Source: CAMYMQ01 sp963730305 (GTDB lineage Bacteria; Pseudomonadota; Alphaproteobacteria; Bin65). From it: a stretch of DNA of 64,000 bases. The notes under the pieces are model-generated. The model did not search any database. It was given only the letters and a program-made list of their open reading frames with translations, and was not told the origin of the DNA. The stretch covers positions 992,001-1,056,000 of the forward strand of contig CAVSRB010000003.1 in NCBI GenBank assembly GCA_963730305.1, read 5' to 3'. Each line of letters opens with the position of its first letter. The stretch's first letter is position 1. Position numbers and translations under genes: made by a program. Positions 52,361 through 60,904 of this stretch are shown here, piece after piece.

Positions 52361-52897
52361 CTACGGCCGGTAGATCTTGACGGGAGCGTCGGCCTCGAAG
52401 GCCTGGGTCTCGTACTCGACCAGCTCGAGCTGGTTGCCCCAGGGATCGAGGACATAGTTGACCTTGAGCCCCGCGCACGGGCCCTCGTCCATGGCGATCG
52501 GCCCGTCCATCACCCGGCAGCCGTTGGCGCCGAGATAGTCCTTGGCGGCGTCGAGGTCGGCGACCTTGAAGGCGATGTGATGGCCGCCGTAGTCGCAGTT
52601 GCGCGGCGGGGTCGTGCGCCGGTCGGCGGGCGCGTCGTACTGGAACAGCTCCAGCATCAGGTTCGGCCCGATGTGGAGCATCGCGATGGTCAGCCTGGCG
52701 CCGGCGACGTTGACGTGGGCCTCGGTCCAGTCGCGGCCGCCGGGCATGCGCGGCATCTCGGCCGCGTCGAACGGGCCGATCCGGTACAGCTCCGTGCCGC
52801 CGAACACGTCCGTATAGAAGGCCACGCCCGCGTCGAGGTCGGGAACCGTCAGGCCGACATGATCGACGTGGGAAAGACCGGGAACACCTTTGCTCAT
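52361..52897 (-). CDS. VOC-superfamily protein (cytoplasmic)
   Basis: A 178-residue vicinal-oxygen-chelate protein. Metal-site segments are LSHVDHVGLTVPD, NLMLELFQYDAP, GGHHIAFKVADL and NQLELVEYETQ, giving the expected two His and two Glu. AAGGAG precedes the ATG. It shares the pattern Y-x-x-P with following Arg/Pro/Asn and GGHHIAF with the exported VOC protein at 48651-49235, so the two are likely paralogues. It is encoded between an SDR and a StyA-like oxygenase. It may be an extradiol-type dioxygenase, isomerase or lyase. Confidence 0.85.
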   Translation of the reverse strand: MSKGVPGLSHVDHVGLTVPDLDAGVAFYTDVFGGTELYRIGPFDAAEMPRMPGGRDWTEAHVNVAGARLTIAMLHIGPNLMLELFQYDAPADRRTTPPRNCDYGGHHIAFKVADLDAAKDYLGANGCRVMDGPIAMDEGPCAGLKVNYVLDPWGNQLELVEYETQAFEADAPVKIYRP

Positions 52898-52929
52898 CAC
52901 TCGCTCCTTGAAATCGCGTGTTGCGCCGG

Positions 52930-53718
52930 TCAGGCCATCAGCTTCGGGATCGCCGGCTCGGCCTGTTCCGGACCCATCGCAGAATAGCCGCCGTCGACCG
53001 GGATATCCGCACCCGTTATGAACGACGCGTCGTCCGAGCAGAGAAAGACGACCGTGCGCGCCACCTCCTGCGGGTCGCCGACCCGGCCGAGCAGGTGGTA
53101 GGGCGCGGCGACCTTGTCGGTCTTGGCGCGGTCGCCGCCGGTCAGCTCGTTCATGATCGCCGACCAGGTCCAGCCCGGCGAGACCGAGTTGACCCGGATG
53201 TTGTCGGCGGCGAGGTCCATCGCCTCGTTGCGGGTGACCTGGAGGATCGCCGCCTTGGAGACCGGATAGAGCCAGCGCCCCGTCTGGGCGACCTTGGCGC
53301 TGATGCTGCCGAAGTTGACCACGGCGCCGCCGCCGCGCGCGACCATGTGCGGCCGCACCGCGCGCACCATCATGATGCCGCTGACCAGGTTGACGTCGAG
53401 CGCGGTGGCCCAGTCGGCGCGGCCGGACTCGATGCCCTCGTCCAGGTAGGTGCAGGCCAGGTTGACCAGGAAGTCGATGCCGCCGAAGCGCTCGGCGGTG
53501 GCGGCGACGAAGCGTTCGAGCCTGGCGTCGTCGGTGATGTCGAGCGGGTCGAACCAGACCCGGTCGCCCAGCCGCTCGGCGAGCGCGCGGCCGCCCGCCT
53601 CGTCGATGTCGGCGACGGCGACGTTGGCGCCTTCCTCGACGAACGCCTCGACCACGCCGTTGCCGATCAACGTGGCGCCGCCGGTGACGATCGCGGTCTT
53701 TCCCTCGATCCCGCGCAT
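52930..53718 (-). CDS. Short-chain dehydrogenase/reductase
   Basis: A 262-residue SDR. The cofactor loop TGGATLIGNGVVEAF is slightly atypical (usual TGxxxGIG). FLVNLACTYLD replaces the usual NNAG segment, while the catalytic pair YPVSKAAIL and the C-terminal FITGADIPVDGGYSAMG are standard. It begins the leftward SDR-VOC-StyA group. It should oxidise or reduce a hydroxy/keto group in the same pathway. Paired direct repeats upstream suggest activation by the divergent AraC protein. Confidence 0.9.
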   Translation of the reverse strand: MRGIEGKTAIVTGGATLIGNGVVEAFVEEGANVAVADIDEAGGRALAERLGDRVWFDPLDITDDARLERFVAATAERFGGIDFLVNLACTYLDEGIESGRADWATALDVNLVSGIMMVRAVRPHMVARGGGAVVNFGSISAKVAQTGRWLYPVSKAAILQVTRNEAMDLAADNIRVNSVSPGWTWSAIMNELTGGDRAKTDKVAAPYHLLGRVGDPQEVARTVVFLCSDDASFITGADIPVDGGYSAMGPEQAEPAIPKLMA

Positions 53719-53799
53719 GATCCACTCCCCTGGTTGCCGGTGAACGGCAAATCATACCACGCTCCCGGAGCCATCCGATCATGGCGCGCGAACGCCGCG

Positions 53800-53837
53800 C
53801 TATCCGGCGCTTCCGGCGGCTATCCGAATCTTCCGGA
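53800..53837. promoter_or_regulatory. Paired direct repeats, likely AraC-family binding site
   Basis: GCTATCCGnnnCTTCCGG occurs twice, at 53800-53817 and 53820-53837, a period of 20 bases. Two 17-18-base boxes in tandem about two helical turns apart are the usual AraC-type layout. It lies between the leftward SDR (start 53718) and the rightward AraC gene (start 53916). A partial third match, GCCATCCG, begins at 53771. Confidence 0.6.
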
Positions 53838-53915
53838 AAATCCGCCCGGCGGTGACAGCTTTTGCGTTCAGTTGAAATCCGCTAGCATTCGCAGTCCGCG
53901 TCAACGGGGTGCCGA

Positions 53916-54893
53916 ATGATGGACCGACCCCTGCCGCTGGAGCGGTACCGCGTCATCGAGACGCGGGATCTCGACGAGGCGCGCGAAAGCGTCGCCCGCT
54001 ATTTCTGGAACCACGGCCTCGTGCTGAACGGCGCGGCCGAACAGCTCGACACGCGCTTCCACCACGCGCCGCTGCGCAACGCGTCGCTCAATTTCGTCCG
54101 CTACGGCGCCGACCTCACGGTGGACGCGGGCGAGCCGCCGCAATGCTACATGATCAAGCTGATCCTGCGCGGCGGGCTGACGGTCGACCGCCCCGGCGGC
54201 TGCACCTACGACGTCGGCGCGGGCCAGGCCGTGCTGACCGGGCCGGACCAGTATCTCCGGCTGCGCTTCCGCCCCGGCACCGACATCTTCGTGTTCAAGG
54301 TGCCCGACGGGGTGATGGACGAACGCGCCGGCCTCCTGCACGGCCTCGACGGACCGCGCCTGCCCGGCTTCCACGATCGCGCCGTCTCGATGAACGGACC
54401 GCTGGCCAGCTTCGGCCGCGCCCTGTTCCTGTTGCGCGAGGAGTTCGACGCCGAGGCCTCGCTGGTCGGCACCGACCTCGGCCGCTCGGACTACGAGGAG
54501 TTCCTGCTGGCCGCGCTGCTGCGCGCCTGGCCCGGCGTCGACGGCGGCCGCCGCTATGGCCCCCAGCCGCGGGCGGTGCGCCGGGTGATCGACTTCATCT
54601 GCGCCAACGCGGACGCGCCGGTCGCGATGGGCGACCTGGTCGCGGTGTCGGGGCTCGGCGCGAGCGCGCTCTACGAGGCGTTCCGCCGCCACGTCGGCTG
54701 CACGCCGATGCAGTTCCTGCGCCGCCGCCGGCTGATGGCGGCGCGCCGCGCGCTCGCCGACCCGGCCGACCGGCGCAGCGTGACCGAGATCGCGCTCGCC
54801 TACGGCTTCAACCACCTCGGCCGGTTCAGCACGGTCTATCGCGACGCCTTCGGGGAAACGCCGGTCGTCACCCGCCGCCGGGTGCTCCACTAG
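53916..54893 (+). CDS. AraC family transcriptional regulator
   Basis: A 325-residue regulator. The N-terminal cupin-like part resembles the AraC-binding-like domain 2 found in regulators such as AlkS/FeaR/XylS types (RYFWNHGLVLNG, then CYMIKLILRGGLTVDRPGG). The C-terminal double helix-turn-helix is VAMGDLVAVSGLGASALYEA and SVTEIALAYGFNHLGRFSTV. It is divergent from the SDR-VOC-StyA group and probably activates it in response to an aromatic substrate. The start ATG is doubled (MMDRP). Confidence 0.9.
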   Translation: MMDRPLPLERYRVIETRDLDEARESVARYFWNHGLVLNGAAEQLDTRFHHAPLRNASLNFVRYGADLTVDAGEPPQCYMIKLILRGGLTVDRPGGCTYDVGAGQAVLTGPDQYLRLRFRPGTDIFVFKVPDGVMDERAGLLHGLDGPRLPGFHDRAVSMNGPLASFGRALFLLREEFDAEASLVGTDLGRSDYEEFLLAALLRAWPGVDGGRRYGPQPRAVRRVIDFICANADAPVAMGDLVAVSGLGASALYEAFRRHVGCTPMQFLRRRRLMAARRALADPADRRSVTEIALAYGFNHLGRFSTVYRDAFGETPVVTRRRVLH

Positions 54894-54911
54894 GCCTGGC
54901 GCCGCGCGCGC

Positions 54912-55694
54912 TCAGGCCGGCAGCGCCTGGGTGATCTTGCGCGAGGCGTCGAGCAGGATCGGCAGCCCCTCCGCCACCAGCCGCCCGCCGCTGTAGCGCA
55001 TCGAGTGGGCGCCGACGTTGAGCGCGGCGATGCACCGGCCGCTGCGGTCGTAGATCGGCACGGCCAGCGAGCAGACCCCGGCGTCGAGCTCCTGGTCGAC
55101 CAGGCTGTAGCCGTCGGCCTTGGCCGCGGCCAGGATCCGGCGCAGCGCCGGCTCCTCGGTCTCGGTCCGCTCGGTGTATTTGGTCCGACTCGACTCGGCG
55201 AAGTAGCGGTCGAGCTCGGCCGGCGGCAGGTGCGCCAGCAGCATCCGGCCCATCGACGTGCAATGGGCCGGCAGCCGGCTGCCGACGCTGAGATTGACGC
55301 TCATGATCCGCCGGGTCGGCACCCGGGCGAGGTAGACGATCTCGTCCCGGTCGAGCACGCTGGCCGAGCAGGATTCGTGGACCTGGGCCGCGACCTCCTC
55401 CATGAACGGCTGGGCCACGCGCCACCACGCCACCGACGACAGGTAGGCGTAGCCGAGGCACAGGATCGGCGGGCGCAGGAAGAAGCGCCGCCCGTCGTGG
55501 CCGACGAAGCCCAGCGCCTCGAGCGTGTGCAGGAAGCGCCGCGCCGCCGCCCGGCTCAGCCCGGTCGCGGCGGCGACCTCCGACAGGGTCATCGATTCCC
55601 GCTCCGCACCGAAGGCCTGGATGATCGACAGGCCGCGGGCGAGCGACTGGACGAACTCGCGTCCCTGCTCCGCCGGCGGGTCGGGCGTGGACAT
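54912..55694 (-). CDS. IclR family regulator (PcaR/PobR-like)
   Basis: A 260-residue regulator. The N-terminal winged helix is MTLSEVAAATGLSRAAARRF, followed by an effector domain with VLDRDEIVYLARVPTRRIMS, GSRLPAHCTSMGRMLLAHLP and a C-terminal RCIAALNVGAHSMRYS. Its layout matches the PcaR/PobR/PcaU subgroup that senses protocatechuate-pathway aromatics. It is the last gene of the long leftward operon, immediately after the Rieske ferredoxin (TGAATG). The regulator thus rides on the message it probably controls. Confidence 0.9.
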   Translation of the reverse strand: MSTPDPPAEQGREFVQSLARGLSIIQAFGAERESMTLSEVAAATGLSRAAARRFLHTLEALGFVGHDGRRFFLRPPILCLGYAYLSSVAWWRVAQPFMEEVAAQVHESCSASVLDRDEIVYLARVPTRRIMSVNLSVGSRLPAHCTSMGRMLLAHLPPAELDRYFAESSRTKYTERTETEEPALRRILAAAKADGYSLVDQELDAGVCSLAVPIYDRSGRCIAALNVGAHSMRYSGGRLVAEGLPILLDASRKITQALPA

Positions 55695-56078
55695 TCAGGC
55701 GTCCCCGACGCGGATCGTGGCGCCGTCGATATGGACCGGGACCGGTTTCAGCGCCAGCCCCTGGCACGGCCCTTCGACGCAGTAGCCGTCCTCCAGGCGG
55801 AACATGGCGTAGTGCCAGGCGCACATGATCAGGCCGCGGCTGTTGACGAAGGTATCGGGCCGGGCGTTGACCGGCACCTTGAAGTGCGGGCACTGGTTGA
55901 CGTAGCCCCAGACCGCCGATCCGCGCCGGACCAGCAGCATCTCGAAGGCCTGCTTGCCCTCGCCGAAGCGCAGGCCGAGGCCGCCGGTCTCGGACACCGC
56001 GTCGACCCGGCACAGCGCCGTGCCGGGCTCGGGCGCGAACGGCCGTTCGTGCCAGGCGCGGTCAAAGCTGGTCGACAT
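55695..56078 (-). CDS. Rieske [2Fe-2S] ferredoxin-like protein
   Basis: A 127-residue single-domain Rieske protein. Cluster ligands are NQCPHFKVPVN and MCAWHYAMFRLEDG. There is no membrane segment, so it is a soluble electron carrier for an oxygenase. GGGAGG precedes the ATG. It sits between livM and iclR in the operon. No Rieske oxygenase alpha subunit lies in the same operon within the window; it may serve an enzyme encoded further right or elsewhere. Confidence 0.88.
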   Translation of the reverse strand: MSTSFDRAWHERPFAPEPGTALCRVDAVSETGGLGLRFGEGKQAFEMLLVRRGSAVWGYVNQCPHFKVPVNARPDTFVNSRGLIMCAWHYAMFRLEDGYCVEGPCQGLALKPVPVHIDGATIRVGDA

Positions 56079-56120
56079 GGGCGCCTCCCGGGCGCGTGCG
56101 CCTGGCGGACCGCGCTCGCA

Positions 56121-57144
56121 TCAGCCGTCCTTGGCGGCGCCGGCCTCGACCCTGAGTGTTCGCTGCACCGGGAAGAACTGGATGCCGAACCGGCTCGGCG
56201 ACCAGCCCCCACAGCCCCTGGGGCGCCTTGAGCATGATCACCACGGCCAGCAAGCCGAGGATCATCAGGTACCAGGTGCCCAGATCGGCGAGGAATTCCC
56301 GCAGCACGAAGAAGACCAGCGTGCCGATGATCGGCCCCTCGATCCGGCCGATGCCCCCGATCACCACGATGAAGATCACGTAGGCGGTCCAGTCGGTCAG
56401 GCTGAAGGCGGCGTCGGGCGAGATGCGCAGCTTCTGGATGAAGATCAGGGCGCCGATGAAGCCGGTCACCGCCGCGGCGATCACGTAGATCACCAGCTTG
56501 GCGTTGAAGTTGTTGACGCCCGCGCTCTCCGAGGCCGGCTCGCTGTCGCGGATCGCGGTCAGCGCCAGGCCGTGGCGCGAGCGCAGGATCCAGTAGACGA
56601 TGCCGGTCGCGACCACCGCCACGGCGAGGCCGACGTAGAAGATCAGCACCTCGCGCTCGGCCCGGCTGTCGGCGATCGACTTGATCACCGAGATCGGCAG
56701 GCTCTTGCCCGAGCCGCCGCCCAGCGCCTGGATCTGGGCGAAGGACAGGCGATAGACCTCGGCCACGACCCAGGTGCCGATCGCGAAATAGGCGCCGCGC
56801 AGCCGGAACACGACGAAGGCGGTCGGCAACGCGAACACCGCCGCGGCCACGCCGGACAGCACCATCGCCAGCAGCGGCGGGACGCCCAGGTAGATGGTGA
56901 AGACGAACAGCCCGTAGCCGCCGAGCCCGACGAAGGCCTGCTGGCCGACCGAGACCAGCCCGGCGTAGCCGGCGAGCAGGTTCCACATCTGTGCGAGCGC
57001 CAGGAAGTAGCAGAACTCGACGATCAGCCGGAGGTCGGCGCGCGAGCCCCACTGGGGCGCCAGCGCGACGAAGACGAGCACGGCCAGGGTGACGAGGCCG
57101 GCGATCCGGCTGGTCCGGGTGGCGGTGGTGACGCGGTATTTCAC
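56121..57144 (-). CDS. livM: Branched-chain-type ABC permease (LivM), C-terminal frameshift
   Basis: The second channel subunit of a Liv-type importer, about 341 residues with around nine helices. Typical segments are NLLAGYAGLVSVGQQAFVGL, FRLRGAYFAIGTWVVAEVYR and GGIGRIEGPIIGTLVFFVL. As written, the frame leaves the family pattern after GLWGLVAE and runs on to 56062 with a basic tail, overlapping the Rieske gene. Dropping one G at 56192-56193 restores the expected RFGIQFFPVQR ending and a stop at 56121, clear of the next gene. I report the corrected end. Confidence 0.88.
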
Positions 57145-57157
57145 GGGCTCCGCCTCC

Positions 57158-58024
57158 CTAGTCGACCGCGCGGGGGAACAGGCCCCGCGGCCGCACGATG
57201 AGGATGACCAGGAAGGCGATATGCCCGGCGAGGATCTGGACCCCGGGATCGATCCGCGCGCCGACCGATTGGGCGACGCCGAGGATGACGCCGCCGGCGA
57301 GCGTGCCCCACAGGCTGCCGAGCCCGCCGATGATCACGGCCTCGAACGCGTAGAGCAGCCGCGCCGGGCCGATCGACGGGTCGAAGTTGGTGCGCATCCC
57401 GAGCAGCACGCCGCCGATCGCGACGACGGCGAGCGACACCGCCATGGCCAGGGCGAAGACGTGGCGGTTGTCGATGCCCATCAGCCGCGCGGTGTCGGCG
57501 TCGTCGGAGGTCGCGCGGAAGGCGCTGCCGAGCATCGTCCGGTAGAACAGGAACTGGAGCCCGGCGATCACCAAGACGGCGGCCCCGAAGGTCAGCACCG
57601 GCAGCACGCCGACCGAGATGCCGCCGAAGATGGTCACGCTCATCGTCTCGATCGCGCCGCCGGCGAGGTGGCGCTGGTCGGCGGTGAAGATCTCGAGCAG
57701 CGCGTTCTCGATGATGATCGACAGGCCGAAGGTGACCAGCAGCGGCGGCAGCAGGTCCTTGCCGAGGGTGAAGTTGAGCACGCCGCGCTGGAGCAAATAG
57801 CCGGCGCCGAACATCAGCGGGACGACCACGACCAGGGTCACCAGCGGGTGCAGCCCGAAGGCGTGGGCGATCGCCAGCGCCGCGAAGGATGCCACCACGA
57901 TCAGGTCGCCATGCGCGATGTTGACCAGGCGCATGACCCCGAAGATCAGGGACAGCCCGGTGGCGAACAGCGCATAGAGCCCGCCGAGCAAGACCCCCTG
58001 AACAACCGTATCAACCCACTCCAC
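57158..58024 (-). CDS. livH: Branched-chain-type ABC permease (LivH)
   Basis: A 288-residue inner-membrane permease. The LivH signature GVLLGGLYALFATGLSLIFG follows the GTG start, then GVMRLVNIAHGDLIVVASFA and a C-terminal FEAVIIGGLGSLWGTLAGG. About eight helices are expected. GGGGGG lies upstream of the start. It forms the channel with LivM and is encoded 13 bases before it. In catabolic operons such importers often carry aromatic acids instead of amino acids. Confidence 0.92.
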   Translation of the reverse strand: MEWVDTVVQGVLLGGLYALFATGLSLIFGVMRLVNIAHGDLIVVASFAALAIAHAFGLHPLVTLVVVVPLMFGAGYLLQRGVLNFTLGKDLLPPLLVTFGLSIIIENALLEIFTADQRHLAGGAIETMSVTIFGGISVGVLPVLTFGAAVLVIAGLQFLFYRTMLGSAFRATSDDADTARLMGIDNRHVFALAMAVSLAVVAIGGVLLGMRTNFDPSIGPARLLYAFEAVIIGGLGSLWGTLAGGVILGVAQSVGARIDPGVQILAGHIAFLVILIVRPRGLFPRAVD

Positions 58025-58036
58025 GCCGGTGCCCCC

Positions 58037-58732
58037 CTACATTCCGAAATAGGCTTCGCGGATCTGGTCGTGCGTCAGGTCCGCCGGCCGCCCTTCCAGC
58101 GTCACCCGCCCTTCCTGGAAGCAGTAGACCCGGTCGGACATCGCCATCGCCTGGCGGATGTCCTGCTCGACGATCAGCAGGGTCGTGCCGCCGGCGCAGA
58201 TCTTGGGCAGGGCGTCGTAGATGTTCTTGATGATCGCCGGCGCGAGGCCGAGGCTGATCTCGTCGCACAGCAGCAGCCGCGGGTTCGACATCAGCGCCCG
58301 GCCGATCGCCACCATCTGCTGCTGGCCGCCCGACAGCGCGGTCGCCGGGGCCTTGCGCCGCTCGGCGATGAACGGGAACAGGTCGATCACCCGCTCCACC
58401 GTCCACTCGCCGCGGCGGGCGTAGCCGCCGATGCGCAGGTTCTCCTCGACGGTCAGGGACGGGAACAGGCGGCGGCCCTCCGGCACCATGGCCAGGCCCA
58501 GCGCGACGATCCGGTTGGCGGGCAGGTCGCCGATCGGCGCGCCGTCCCAGCGGATCGCGTCCGGCTGGTTGGCGATCATGCCGGTCACCGAGCGCAGGAA
58601 GGTCGACTTGCCGGCGCCGTTGGAGCCGATGATCGCGACCGTCTCGCCCTGGTCGATGCGGAAGTCGATGCCGAACAGCGCCTGGAAGTCGCCGTAGAAG
58701 GCGGTCAGTCCGTTGGTCTCCAGAAGGCTCAT
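58037..58732 (-). CDS. livF: Branched-chain-type ABC ATPase (LivF)
   Basis: A 231-residue ATPase. Walker A is GSNGAGKSTFLRS, Q-loop MVPEGRRLFPSLTVEENL, signature LSGGQQQMVAIGRALM, Walker B LLLCDEISLGLAP and H-loop IVEQDI, all diagnostic of LivF. The start MSLLETNG overlaps the livG stop by ATGA. It powers the LivHM channel with LivG. Confidence 0.93.
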   Translation of the reverse strand: MSLLETNGLTAFYGDFQALFGIDFRIDQGETVAIIGSNGAGKSTFLRSVTGMIANQPDAIRWDGAPIGDLPANRIVALGLAMVPEGRRLFPSLTVEENLRIGGYARRGEWTVERVIDLFPFIAERRKAPATALSGGQQQMVAIGRALMSNPRLLLCDEISLGLAPAIIKNIYDALPKICAGGTTLLIVEQDIRQAMAMSDRVYCFQEGRVTLEGRPADLTHDQIREAYFGM

Positions 58733-59454
58733 TCGGCGCTGATCCCCATGTAGATCTCCTGCACCATCGGGCTCTGCATCACGGTGCGCGGATCGCCGTT
58801 GTCGATCAGCTTGCCGAAGTTGATGACGATCAGCCGGTCGACCACCGAGACCAGCGCGTGGACGATGTGCTCGATCCAGATCACCGACATGCCGCCGGCG
58901 TGGATCGCGCGGATGGTCTCGACCAGGTCGTGGCATTCGGCCTCGGTCAGGCCGCCGGCGATCTCGTCGAGGAGCAGGACCTTGGGGCGGGACGCCAGCG
59001 CCCGGGCCAGTTCGAGCCGCTTGCGCTGGAGCAGGGTCAGGCTGCCGGCGAGCCGGTTGGCCAGGTCGATCAGGCCGGTCTGCTCCAGGATCTCGGCGCA
59101 CTCGTCGTAGCAGTGCTTCTCCGCCCGGTCGGAGCCGAAACAGGCGCCGACCAGCAGGTTCTCGAACACGGTCATGCCCTCGAACGGGTGCGGGATCTGG
59201 TAGGAGCGGCCGATCCCCATCTTGCAGCGGCGGTGCGGCGACAGCGCGGTGATGTCGCGCCCGGCGAAATGGATGGTGCCGGCGTTGGGCCTGAGCCCGC
59301 CGGAGATCAGGTTGAACAGCGTCGTCTTGCCGGCGCCGTTCGGGCCGATCACGCCGAGCGCCTCGCCTTCGTCGAGATGCACCGACAGGTCGTCGATCAC
59401 GACAAGGGAGCCGAACAGCTTGCTCGCGCCCTCGAGCCGCAGAAGTTCACTCAT
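58729..59454 (-). CDS. livG: Branched-chain-type ABC ATPase (LivG)
   Basis: A 241-residue ATPase. Walker A is GPNGAGKTTLFNL, followed by the LivG-specific GIGRSYQIPHPFEGMTVFEN. Walker B is VLLLDEIAGGLTEAE and the H-loop WIEHIVHALV. The signature loop reads SLTLLQRKRLELARALA, a variant of LSYGEQRRLE, so the usual SGGQ is missing. It follows the binding-protein gene after a 139-base gap holding a hairpin. Confidence 0.92.
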   Translation of the reverse strand: MSELLRLEGASKLFGSLVVIDDLSVHLDEGEALGVIGPNGAGKTTLFNLISGGLRPNAGTIHFAGRDITALSPHRRCKMGIGRSYQIPHPFEGMTVFENLLVGACFGSDRAEKHCYDECAEILEQTGLIDLANRLAGSLTLLQRKRLELARALASRPKVLLLDEIAGGLTEAECHDLVETIRAIHAGGMSVIWIEHIVHALVSVVDRLIVINFGKLIDNGDPRTVMQSPMVQEIYMGISAE

Positions 59455-59526
59455 TGGACAATGATCCCCCCGACCGGGCTTACCATAGTCGAAGCCCCGA
59501 CCGCCAGCGACCGCGGCGGGAAAGCA

Positions 59527-59555
59527 GGCGGCCGGCCTACAAGGGGCCGGCCGCC
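59527..59555. terminator. Intercistronic hairpin between binding protein and livG
   Basis: GGCGGCCGGCC and GGCCGGCCGCC form an 11-base-pair perfect stem with loop TACAAGG, 38 bases past the binding-protein stop. No U-tract follows in the leftward direction. As in the dpp-type cluster, it likely protects or attenuates the message so that more binding protein is made. Confidence 0.55.
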
Positions 59556-59593
59556 CTCACACTTTCCTGACGCGCAGGCGATCGGTCAGCCGA

Positions 59594-60904
59594 TCAGGCC
59601 AGCGGCTCCATCTTGCCGCCGACCGGAATGTTCGGGGCGGTCTTGTTGTTCACGACGACCAGGTCGTACTTGTACTTCTTGTCCACGTAGCGCCACTGGC
59701 CGCCGACCAGCGGGGTCTTCGAGACGTTCTTGAACGGCCCGCCCTTGGTCCAGTCGACCGGCCCGACGATCGTGTTCATCTTGGTCTTCACGATCGCGTC
59801 GAGGATCGACTCGTTGGAGCCGACGTCCTTGGTGCGCTTGAGCACGTCGAACACCACCTCGAACAGGGCGTGGGCGAAGCCGACCGGCTGCGACCACTGG
59901 CGGCCCGTCTTGGTCTCGAAGGCCGCGGCGAGCTGGGCGCAGCTCTGGCCGGTCAGCGACGACTTGAACGGATGGTTCGGCGTCCACCAGACCTCGGACG
60001 ACAGGTTGTGGCCTCCCTTGCCCAGCGCCTCGACCGACGACGGGAACAACAGCGCCTTGCCGACGGTCGCCGCCTTGGGCCGGAACCCCTGCTGGCGCGA
60101 CTGCTTCCAGAAGGTGGTGAAGTCGGGCGGGATCACCACGCCGGTGACGATCTCGCACTTCGCCTTCTTGAAAGCGGCGATCTGCGCCGAGAAGTCGTCG
60201 CTCAGGTTCTGGTAGCGGCCCGGGTCGTGGACGATGTAGCCGCGCTTGGCCAGTGCCGGCGGCAGGCCGAGCTTCTTGTCGCCCCAGGCGTTGCCGTCGC
60301 CGTCGTTGGGGAACAAGCCGCCCACCTGCTTGTTGGTGTCGAGCGTGTCCCACATGTTCATGAAGACCGCGATGATGTCCTCGAGGCCCCAGAAGAAGTG
60401 GTAGGTCCACTTGAAGCCCTTGCCCGGCTTGCCGCCCCGGGTGAAGAACCAGGGCTGCCACGGCGCCAGGCTGGAGATGCAGGGCACGTCGTTGGCCTCG
60501 CACTGGTCGCCGACCGGGTTGGTCGTCTCCGGCGTGTTGCCGACGCACATGATGTTGACCTTGTCCTTCAGGATCAGGTCGGCGGCAACCTCGGCGGCCC
60601 GGTTCGGGTTCGACTGGCTGTCCTTCGAGATGATCTCGATCTCGTAGGTCGTGCCACCGATCTTCAGGCCGTTCTTGAACTTCTCGCGCATCACGCCGAT
60701 GGCGAAGGTATCGGACACCGCGAACGGCGCCAGCGGCCCGGTGCGGGGGCTGACGTGGCCGATCCGGATCTTCTTGGACGCGGCCAGAACGGCGGGCGCG
60801 GGCAGCGTCGAGGCAGCGGCGACGCCGACCACGCCGGCGCCGACCTGCATGGCGCGGCGCCGACTGATCGTCGGGGTGCCGCCGGAAGGTTTCTTGACTG
60901 TCAT
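59594..60904 (-). CDS. Liv-type ABC importer solute-binding protein
   Basis: A 436-residue type 1 periplasmic binding protein. The N terminus TISRRRAMQVGAGVVGVAAA is a likely twin-arginine signal with cleavage near VLAAS. The mature start KKIRIGHVSPRTGPLAPFAV and SQSNPNRAAEVAADLILKDK are family features. The ATG overlaps the end of the maleylacetate reductase gene (ATGA). Its placement among aromatic-pathway genes suggests an aromatic or related acid as ligand. Confidence 0.9.
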   Translation of the reverse strand: MTVKKPSGGTPTISRRRAMQVGAGVVGVAAASTLPAPAVLAASKKIRIGHVSPRTGPLAPFAVSDTFAIGVMREKFKNGLKIGGTTYEIEIISKDSQSNPNRAAEVAADLILKDKVNIMCVGNTPETTNPVGDQCEANDVPCISSLAPWQPWFFTRGGKPGKGFKWTYHFFWGLEDIIAVFMNMWDTLDTNKQVGGLFPNDGDGNAWGDKKLGLPPALAKRGYIVHDPGRYQNLSDDFSAQIAAFKKAKCEIVTGVVIPPDFTTFWKQSRQQGFRPKAATVGKALLFPSSVEALGKGGHNLSSEVWWTPNHPFKSSLTGQSCAQLAAAFETKTGRQWSQPVGFAHALFEVVFDVLKRTKDVGSNESILDAIVKTKMNTIVGPVDWTKGGPFKNVSKTPLVGGQWRYVDKKYKYDLVVVNNKTAPNIPVGGKMEPLA

